Positions 5,933 to 10,682 of a DNA stretch of 10,682 nucleotides are shown in pieces (the first letter of the stretch is position 1; each line of letters starts with the position of its first letter). The notes under the pieces are model-generated. The model was not told the origin of the DNA and did no database searches. It worked only from the letters and a program-made list of their open reading frames with translations. Origin of the DNA: Caldithrix sp964598255 (GTDB taxonomy: Bacteria; Calditrichota; Calditrichia; Calditrichales; Calditrichaceae). Location: NCBI GenBank assembly GCA_964598255.1, contig CAZRBA010000079.1, forward strand, positions 1 through 10,682, read 5' to 3'. The translations under genes and the position numbers were made by a program.

Positions 5933-6412
5933 TTGAAAATATTAGGAATCGATCCCGGCTTAAATATTACGGGTTATGGTTTGATTCAAATAGCTGAGGC
6001 AGCAGTTCCTCAGCTATTTGTGTATGGATGTGTTCGAACAAAAGCCAAACAACAACTGGCGGACCGTTTGTTTAAAATTCATACGGAAATAAAAACATTA
6101 ATCGAACAACAGCAACCCGATGTGCTGGTTATGGAAGATATTTTTTATGCCAAAAACATTAAAACGGCCATAACCATGGGACATGTCCGCGGAGCCATTA
6201 TGGTGGCCGCCAAAGAAAAAGGCATTCCGGTTGAAGAATATTCACCGCGCGAGATAAAATTATCGGTTACCGGAAACGGCGGCGCCTCCAAAGAACAGGT
6301 CGGTTTTATGGTGCGGCGGATTTTAGGTGTTAGTGATCCCCTCACCCCGACCGATGCCTCGGATGCACTGGCTGCCGCTATTTGCCATTGGCATCGGATG
6401 CGATTCAAATAA
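5933..6412 (+). CDS. ruvC: Crossover junction endodeoxyribonuclease RuvC
   Basis: A 159-residue RNase H-fold nuclease that cuts Holliday junctions symmetrically as a dimer, working with RuvAB. The acidic active site is intact: D7 in LGIDPGLNITGYG, E68 in VLVMEDIFYAKN, and D141 and D144 in TPTDASDALAAAICHW. The conserved SPREIKLSVTGNGGASKEQV stretch (104-123) is also present. Length matches the family (about 155-175). The start is a TTG at 5933, five bases after the yebC stop; it is chosen because the family's N-terminus begins there and no ATG or GTG suits. No strong Shine-Dalgarno is seen, so translation is probably coupled to yebC. A perfect 13-bp inverted repeat lies inside codons 19-30 (listed separately). 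Confidence 0.95.
   Translation: MKILGIDPGLNITGYGLIQIAEAAVPQLFVYGCVRTKAKQQLADRLFKIHTEIKTLIEQQQPDVLVMEDIFYAKNIKTAITMGHVRGAIMVAAKEKGIPVEEYSPREIKLSVTGNGGASKEQVGFMVRRILGVSDPLTPTDASDALAAAICHWHRMRFK
5987..6020. repeat. Perfect 13-bp inverted repeat inside ruvC
   Basis: caaatagctgagg (5987-5999) and cctcagctatttg (6008-6020) are exact reverse complements around the 8-base loop cagcagtt. It encodes residues 19-30 (IQIAEAAVPQLFV area) between the conserved GYG and VRT motifs of RuvC, a stretch that varies in the family. In mRNA this would be a strong hairpin about 55 bases after the TTG start. There is no T-run after it, so it is not a standard terminator. Confidence 0.75.
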
Positions 6413-6426
6413 AAAAGCAGTAAAAA

Positions 6427-7023
6427 ATGATTGATTACATAAGCGGAAAATTAGTAACGAATAAATCAACGGAAATTGTGCTGGAAACCAATGGCATCGG
6501 TTATGCCATAAAAGTAAGTCTCAATACCGCGCAAAAATTGCCCTCCGAAGGACAGATGGCCACCTTAAAAACGTATTTGCACGTGCGGGAAAACGCTATT
6601 CAACTCTTCGGCTTTTCCGATCAGGCAGAACGCGATTTATTTTTGGGTTTATTGGGAATTTCGGGAATAGGCCCTAAATTAGCCATGACCTTACTTTCCG
6701 GTTTATCGGTCCATCAAATTCAGCAAGCCATACTAAATGGGGATGAACGCGCGCTGTCATCCATTTCGGGGGTGGGTAAAAAGACGGCCCAACGCTTGAT
6801 TGTGGAGTTAAAAGATAAAATTCGTTTACCGCAAAAGATATCGGAAGAGACGGGGAAAATAGCGCCTGTCGATTTTAATAATATCGAAAGCGAAGCTATT
6901 TTAGCCTTGATTTCATTGGGCTATAGTAAAATGCAGGCCGAACGGGCGGTTGTGCGTGTGCAAAAAAAAAAACCGTGCCATCGATCGGATGAATTGATTA
7001 AAAAAGCATTGCAAATAATTTAA
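6427..7023 (+). CDS. ruvA: Holliday junction branch migration protein RuvA
   Basis: A 198-residue protein that forms tetramers holding the four-way junction flat while RuvB pumps the arms. Domain I (about 1-64) is the OB fold, from MIDYISGKLV through NGIGYAI to IQLFGF. Domain II carries two helix-hairpin-helix motifs, LGISGIGPKLA (76-86) and ISGVGKKTAQRLIVELKDKI (113-132). Domain III (about 155-198), ESEAILALISLGYSKMQAERA, binds RuvB. Length is typical. The ATG at 6427 is 14 bases after ruvC, with only a weak upstream purine stretch, again suggesting translational coupling. An uninterrupted run of 11 A at 6962-6972 encodes QKKK within domain III (listed separately). Confidence 0.96.
   Translation: MIDYISGKLVTNKSTEIVLETNGIGYAIKVSLNTAQKLPSEGQMATLKTYLHVRENAIQLFGFSDQAERDLFLGLLGISGIGPKLAMTLLSGLSVHQIQQAILNGDERALSSISGVGKKTAQRLIVELKDKIRLPQKISEETGKIAPVDFNNIESEAILALISLGYSKMQAERAVVRVQKKKPCHRSDELIKKALQII
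6962..6972 (+). other. 11-A homopolymer in the ruvA coding sequence
   Basis: Eleven consecutive A bases after c6961 are read as caa aaa aaa aaa, codons for Gln-Lys-Lys-Lys at 179-182. Runs of nine or more A are known sites of transcriptional slippage. Losing or gaining one base would lead to a stop within about ten codons in either alternative frame and remove the last part of domain III. The zero frame gives full-length RuvA. Confidence 0.7.
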
Positions 7024-7032
7024 CGGGTGCCC

Positions 7033-8052
7033 ATGAGCAAACTAATCCGTCCGGGGTTGTTGGAAGAAGATTTGGAGCTGGAGAGTACTCTCCGGCCGCA
7101 AAGCCTGAATGATTTTGTCGGTCAGCAAAAGGTAAAAGATAATTTGGCCGTTTTTATTCAAGCGGCAAAACAGCGGCAAGAAGCTCTGGATCATGTGCTT
7201 TTGTACGGCCCTCCCGGGCTGGGTAAAACCACACTGGCCATGATTGTGAGCAAGGAACTTAACGTGGGCATTAAAACCACTTCCGGCCCTGTATTGGAAC
7301 GCGCCGGAGATTTGGCCGGGCTATTAACCAATTTGCAAGAAAAGGACGTTTTGTTCATTGATGAAATCCATCGCGTTAACAATGTGGTGGAAGAATATCT
7401 GTATTCGGCCATGGAAGATTTTAACATTACTATTTTAATTGATAAAGGGCCGAATGCGCGGTCGGTGCAACTGAATTTGGCACCGTTTACCTTAATCGGG
7501 GCTACCACCCGTGCCGGTTTGCTGACCTCTCCCATGCGTGCCCGCTTTGGGGTGGTGTTGCGTTTGGATTATTATTCGCCGGAAGATTTGTTTTTAATCA
7601 TTAAACGATCGGCCAAAATTTTAGACGTGGAAATCGAAGACGAAGGCGCCATGGAACTGGCACGCCGTTCCCGCGGAACGCCCCGCATTGCCAATCGCTT
7701 GTTACGCCGCACGCGTGATTTTGCTCAGGTGGTGGCGGATAATAAAATTACCCGCGATGTGGCCAAAATGGCCTTGGATCGGTTGGAAGTGGATGAGTTG
7801 GGACTCGATCAAATGGATAAGCGTATTTTATTAACCATTATCGAAAAATATCAGGGCGGTCCGGTGGGGCTTAATACCATTGCCGTGGCTGTCGGAGAAG
7901 AGCGGGATACGATTGAAGAAATGTACGAACCGTTTTTAATCCAGCAGGGATTTTTAAATCGTACGCCGCGAGGCCGAGTGGTAACGCCGCTGGCCTATGA
8001 GCATTTCGGAATAAAAACAAATAAAAATAATCAACAAACCTCGCTTTTTTAA
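7033..8052 (+). CDS. ruvB: Holliday junction branch migration ATPase RuvB
   Basis: A AAA+ helicase motor of 339 residues that forms hexameric rings on either side of RuvA and drives branch migration. With ATG 7033 as residue 1, the Walker A GPPGLGKT is at 59-66, the Walker B FIDEIH at 108-113, sensor 1 GATTRAG at 156-162 and the sensor 2 region RGTPRIANRLLRR at 214-226. A C-terminal winged-helix domain follows (DELGLDQMDKRIL onward). I prefer ATG 7033 (MSKLIRPG) over GTG 7027, because family members start near there and neither codon has a clear Shine-Dalgarno; the gap to ruvA is then nine bases. The protein ends in an Asn/Gln-rich tail closing with QTSLF, which resembles a sliding-clamp-binding peptide. 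Confidence 0.96.
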   Translation: MSKLIRPGLLEEDLELESTLRPQSLNDFVGQQKVKDNLAVFIQAAKQRQEALDHVLLYGPPGLGKTTLAMIVSKELNVGIKTTSGPVLERAGDLAGLLTNLQEKDVLFIDEIHRVNNVVEEYLYSAMEDFNITILIDKGPNARSVQLNLAPFTLIGATTRAGLLTSPMRARFGVVLRLDYYSPEDLFLIIKRSAKILDVEIEDEGAMELARRSRGTPRIANRLLRRTRDFAQVVADNKITRDVAKMALDRLEVDELGLDQMDKRILLTIIEKYQGGPVGLNTIAVAVGEERDTIEEMYEPFLIQQGFLNRTPRGRVVTPLAYEHFGIKTNKNNQQTSLF

Positions 8053-8076
8053 AAGCAGGAAAGGAGAAAGATTACA

Positions 8077-9108
8077 ATGAAGTTGTCGGAATTCCAATAC
8101 GAGGTTCCATCAAAATTAATTGCGCAATACCCTCTGGAAAAAAGAGACGAATCGCGCATGATGGTGCTCGATCGCAAGCATCAAACATGGGAACATAAAA
8201 TTTTTAAGGATTTGGTGGATTACCTGAACGAAGGCGATGCTCTGGTGGTAAACGAAACTAAAGTGTTCCCGGCCCGGGTATTCGGTACCAAAGAAAAAAC
8301 CGATGCCAAAGTAGAATTGTTATTGCTCAGGCAACTGGAAGATACCATGTGGGAAGTATTGGTAAAACCGGCGCGCAAAGTACGCGTCGGTAATCGTATT
8401 CAAATTACGGAAAATTTCGGCTGCGATGTCATTGATAATACCACCTCCGGCGGCCGGGTGGTACGCTTTGATTACAACGGTAAAGATTTTTACCACATTT
8501 TGGATCAAGTGGGAAATTCTCCTCTCCCGCCATATATTAAGCGCGATGCCGAAGAAATCGACAAAAAAATGTACCAAACCGTTTACGCCAAAAGAATCGG
8601 GGCCGTTGCCGCACCTACGGCCGGTTTGCATTTTACCGAAGAGCTGCTACAAAAACTTAAAGACAAAGGCGTGCGCGTTATTCCGGTTGTATTACACGTC
8701 GGGCTGGGTACCTTCCGCCCCATTAAGGTAGAAGACGTTACCCGCCACAACATGGATTCTGAATATTACGAAGTTTCCGAAGAATCGGCCAAACAAATCA
8801 ATGAGGTAAAGCTGAACGGCGGACGTGTTATTGCCGTGGGAACAACAACCGTACGTACCTTGGAATCCGTGGCCAATGCCGATAATTTGGTAAAAGCGCA
8901 TAGCGGTTGGACGGACAAATTTATTTACCCGCCTTATCAATTTAAAATTATTGACGGTTTGATTACCAACTTTCATTTGCCCGCATCTACTCTGGTGCTT
9001 TTGGTAGCCGCTTTTGCCGGCAGAGATTTTACCTTAAAAGCTTACAACGAAGCCGTCAAACAAAAGTATCGCTTTTACAGTTACGGCGATGCCATGCTAA
9101 TACTGTAA
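8077..9108 (+). CDS. queA: tRNA preQ1(34) S-adenosylmethionine ribosyltransferase-isomerase QueA
   Basis: A 343-residue cytoplasmic enzyme of queuosine synthesis. It moves the ribosyl group of S-adenosylmethionine onto preQ1 at tRNA position 34 and isomerises it to epoxyqueuosine. Family motifs appear in order: RDESRMMV (23-30), ALVVNETKVFPARVFG (55-70), GNSPLPPYI (146-154), AAPTAGLHFT (178-187), LHVGLGTFRPI (206-216), HNMDSEYYEV (224-233), AVGTTTVRTLES (253-264), and ITNFHLPASTLVLLVAAFAG (296-315), ending YRFYSYGDAMLIL. Length is normal. The start is supported by aaggag (8061-8066), ten bases before ATG. It follows ruvB by 24 bases, a linkage seen in many bacteria. No tgt or other queuosine gene is in the window. 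Confidence 0.96.
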   Translation: MKLSEFQYEVPSKLIAQYPLEKRDESRMMVLDRKHQTWEHKIFKDLVDYLNEGDALVVNETKVFPARVFGTKEKTDAKVELLLLRQLEDTMWEVLVKPARKVRVGNRIQITENFGCDVIDNTTSGGRVVRFDYNGKDFYHILDQVGNSPLPPYIKRDAEEIDKKMYQTVYAKRIGAVAAPTAGLHFTEELLQKLKDKGVRVIPVVLHVGLGTFRPIKVEDVTRHNMDSEYYEVSEESAKQINEVKLNGGRVIAVGTTTVRTLESVANADNLVKAHSGWTDKFIYPPYQFKIIDGLITNFHLPASTLVLLVAAFAGRDFTLKAYNEAVKQKYRFYSYGDAMLIL

Positions 9109-9123
9109 CCGGAAAGAGTACGT

Positions 9124-9507
9124 TTGAGAGTAGGGTCTGGTTTTTCTTTTGTAAACAACGAACAACTTAATTTGCAATCGACCACGTTTGCCGCATTAAT
9201 CGGCGCCGTGGTCGATGCTTTATTAAGCGCGGCCGGTATTTTAAGCGAACGGGATACGTTTGCCGTTTCCGATCCTAGGGCACAATTGAAAAAGATCGAA
9301 TTACGCTTGCATTACGACGGATTTGAGATCCGGAATATCGACGTAACGTTCTCGACTGCCGTTCCCTTGGCTCCGGAGCATTTGAATATCTGGAAAAATG
9401 AACTACGCAAGCCATTGTTTCTGGAGCCGGATCAATTGACACTAAAGCAATATGTTCTGAAAAAATTACCCTATTTACAGGTACAAGCGATCGCTTTAAT
9501 CGGATAA
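9124..9507 (+). CDS. Degenerate IspF-like protein lacking the active-site metal ligands
   Basis: A 127-residue protein resembling 2-C-methyl-D-erythritol 2,4-cyclodiphosphate synthase (IspF, usually about 155-160). Alignable parts are MRVGSGF (family MRIGHGFDVH), AVVDALLSAAGI (family 'DALLGAA'), the short DTFAVSDP (family FPDTDP), YDGFEIRNIDVTF (family 'GY.I.NVDVT'), LAPEHLNIWKNELRK and the closing VQAIALIG. The metal ligands are lost: the usual Asp8 and His10 are S8 and V10, the 'HSD.D...H' segment with the third ligand is deleted, and the C-terminal TTTE and glycine-rich loop are missing. So it should not be a working cyclase. The frame is intact and the gene is tightly packed, with TTG 9124 preceded by ggaaagag (9111-9118). 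ispF beside gltX is a known arrangement, which supports the homology. Its present role is unknown. The assignment is from memory of the family. Confidence 0.6.
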   Translation: MRVGSGFSFVNNEQLNLQSTTFAALIGAVVDALLSAAGILSERDTFAVSDPRAQLKKIELRLHYDGFEIRNIDVTFSTAVPLAPEHLNIWKNELRKPLFLEPDQLTLKQYVLKKLPYLQVQAIALIG

Positions 9508-9518
9508 TAAGGATTTGT

Positions 9519-10139
9519 ATGCTGAATTCGTTGCCTCATCTTTTGGATAATATCAACCCTTTGGTTGCCTATCTTATTTTAATGGTTAGCGCCATTGTAG
9601 AAAATATCTTCCCGCCTATTCCCGGAGATACGGTTACGGTTTTTGGCGCCTATTTTGTCAGTAAGGGTAAACTGGGTTTTTGGGGCGTATATGTTTCTAC
9701 CACTGTGGGCAGTGTGATCGGGTTTTTCATTATGTACCTGTTGGGACTGAAGTTGGGTACCAGATTACTAAATGCACGTTGGACAAAAAAAACCTTTAGT
9801 GCGGAAAAGATTAAAAAAGTCGAGTATTGGTTTACCAAGTACGGTTACTGGGTGGTCGCTGCCAATCGTTTTTTAAGTGGTACCCGCAGCGTGGTTTCCA
9901 TTTTTGCCGGGTTTTTCGGATTGCGCTGGCAGTTGGTGTTGCTCTATTCATTTATCAGCGCTGCTATTTGGAACGGTTTGTTGATTTATGGCGGTTATCT
10001 GGTCGGTGTAAACTGGCAAAAAATTACCGGGCTCTTAAAACAATACAATCAAATTGTTTTGATAATTACCGCCGCGGTTATTGTTTCGTATTTGTTTTAT
10101 CGATTTATGATTAAAAATAAAAGTGTTACCAAAGAATAG
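9519..10139 (+). CDS. DedA-family integral membrane protein
   Basis: A 206-residue inner-membrane protein of the DedA (SNARE-associated, VTT-domain) family; some members flip undecaprenyl phosphate or phospholipids across the membrane. Family marks are E29 followed by FPPIPGD (31-37), the GSVIGFFIMYLLG segment (64-76) and the conserved RFLSGTRSVVSIFAG stretch (117-131) with R117 and R123. Hydrophobic segments lie at about 15-30, 38-50, 54-76, 122-134, 138-160 and 178-196, ending in a short basic tail. The ATG at 9519 has taagga at 9508-9513 as ribosome-binding site, 11 bases after the previous stop. Which lipid it carries cannot be read from the sequence. Confidence 0.9.
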   Translation: MLNSLPHLLDNINPLVAYLILMVSAIVENIFPPIPGDTVTVFGAYFVSKGKLGFWGVYVSTTVGSVIGFFIMYLLGLKLGTRLLNARWTKKTFSAEKIKKVEYWFTKYGYWVVAANRFLSGTRSVVSIFAGFFGLRWQLVLLYSFISAAIWNGLLIYGGYLVGVNWQKITGLLKQYNQIVLIITAAVIVSYLFYRFMIKNKSVTKE

Positions 10140-10149
10140 GAAAATAGAT

Positions 10150-10682
10150 ATGAGCGAAATACGTGTTCGTTTTGCGCCGAGTCCTACCGGATATGTGCAT
10201 GTGGGCAGTTTGCGCACGGCATTGTACAACTTTTTATTTGCCAGGCACCACAAGGGAACGTTCATCCTGCGCATTGAAGACACCGATCAGTCGCGCTACG
10301 TGGAAGGTGCCGTGGAAAATTTGCTGCAAACATTGAGCTGGGCCGGATTGGATTACGACGAGGGCCCGGAAAAAGGCGGTCCGTACGGTCCGTATTTTCA
10401 ATCGCAGCGTAAAGAAATTTATTTGAAACATGTGGAAGAGCTGCTGGACAAAGACGCCGCGTACCCCTGCTTTTGTTCCGAAGAAACCCTGAACAAAATG
10501 CGGGAAGAGCAGCAAAAGCAAGGCTTGCCCGTAATGTACGACGGGCGCTGCCGTAATATTCCAAAAGAAGAAGCGCGCAAACGCATGAAACACGAACCGC
10601 ATGTCATTCGTCTAAAAGTGCCGCATTACGGACATACCATGGTGCACGATATTATTCGCGGGGAAGTTTCCTTCGAAAATGC
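10150..10682 (+). CDS. gltX: Glutamyl-tRNA synthetase, N-terminal part (cut by window end)
   Basis: The first 177 codons of a class I aminoacyl-tRNA synthetase that charges tRNA-Glu; the frame is still open at 10682. Visible are VRFAPSPTGYVHVGSLRTA (5-23), with the ATP-binding HIGH-type motif as HVGS at 17-20, ALYNFLFARHHKG, and the glutamate-binding LRIEDTDQSRY (40-50). The insertion domain has C107-F-C109, then Y130 and C134, resembling the zinc-site positions of bacterial enzymes although the last ligand is unclear. The KMSKS motif and anticodon-binding part lie beyond the window. The start follows dedA by ten bases; agga at 10138-10141 overlaps the dedA stop codon, so the two are probably co-translated. 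Whether it is a discriminating or a non-discriminating enzyme cannot be decided here. Confidence 0.96.
   Translation, partial: MSEIRVRFAPSPTGYVHVGSLRTALYNFLFARHHKGTFILRIEDTDQSRYVEGAVENLLQTLSWAGLDYDEGPEKGGPYGPYFQSQRKEIYLKHVEELLDKDAAYPCFCSEETLNKMREEQQKQGLPVMYDGRCRNIPKEEARKRMKHEPHVIRLKVPHYGHTMVHDIIRGEVSFEN

Noticed and set aside
7027..7032. GTG at 7027 as the ruvB start
   Set aside because: It adds only two residues, has no better ribosome-binding site, and ATG 7033 gives the usual family N-terminus; it cannot be excluded.
8043..8056. gctttt-tt-aaaagc at the ruvB stop, considered as a terminator between ruvB and queA
   Set aside because: Only two bases separate the arms, the pairs are mostly A-T and no T run follows; the 24-base gap and strong Shine-Dalgarno fit a continuing operon.
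8426..8731. 101-codon frame inside queA and several similar frames inside other genes
   Set aside because: They are shadows of strongly supported genes with complete family motifs; none has its own ribosome-binding site or plausible protein.
1..10682. tRNA genes, rRNA genes, CRISPR arrays, riboswitches, and a defence system
   Set aside because: I saw no cloverleaf, no regularly spaced repeats, no conserved riboswitch core upstream of queA or elsewhere, and no nuclease/effector gene set.

Overview
The window reads as the chromosome of a Gram-negative bacterium, most likely of the FCB superphylum (Bacteroidetes / Ignavibacteria / Calditrichota-like). I infer this from the secreted PEGA-plus-formylglycine-enzyme-fold protein, an IS4-type transposase tail like those of Bacteroidetes, and the housekeeping gene order. 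Coding DNA is of moderate GC; spacers are strongly AT-rich. All convincing genes are on the + strand, there are no RNA genes or CRISPR arrays, and the taxon is only a guess.

Region 1 (1-3933) is accessory and loosely packed. It opens with the last 53 codons of an IS4-type transposase (2-163), then about 450 bases of noncoding DNA with several inverted repeats. Next is a 702-residue secreted protein (610-2718) with a signal peptide, four PEGA repeats and a C-terminal formylglycine-generating-enzyme (C-type-lectin-like) domain. That domain lacks the catalytic cysteines, and its last 40 residues resemble the variable region of a diversity-generating retroelement (DGR) target. No reverse transcriptase or template repeat is in the window. 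About 1.2 kb of poorly coding DNA follows (2719-3933): a GC-rich patch, a strong hairpin and two frameshifted gene relics.

Region 2 (3934-4893) is a single gene for UDP-glucuronate decarboxylase (UDP-xylose synthase), followed by a 278-base spacer with an AT-rich palindrome and a likely promoter.

Region 3 (5172-10682) is a tight housekeeping operon: yebC - ruvC - ruvA - ruvB - queA - ispF-like - dedA - gltX, with gaps of 5 to 24 bases. It joins a translation factor (YebC), the Holliday-junction resolvasome (RuvC nuclease, RuvAB branch-migration motor), queuosine tRNA modification (QueA), a membrane lipid-carrier transporter family protein (DedA) and glutamyl-tRNA synthetase (GltX, cut by the window end). 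The unexpected member is a 127-residue protein at 9124-9507 that I read as a shrunken IspF homologue without the metal ligands or the substrate loop.

The points most worth following up are the DGR-like C-terminus, the dead IspF in the operon, a perfect 13-bp inverted repeat inside ruvC, and an 11-A slippery run inside ruvA.
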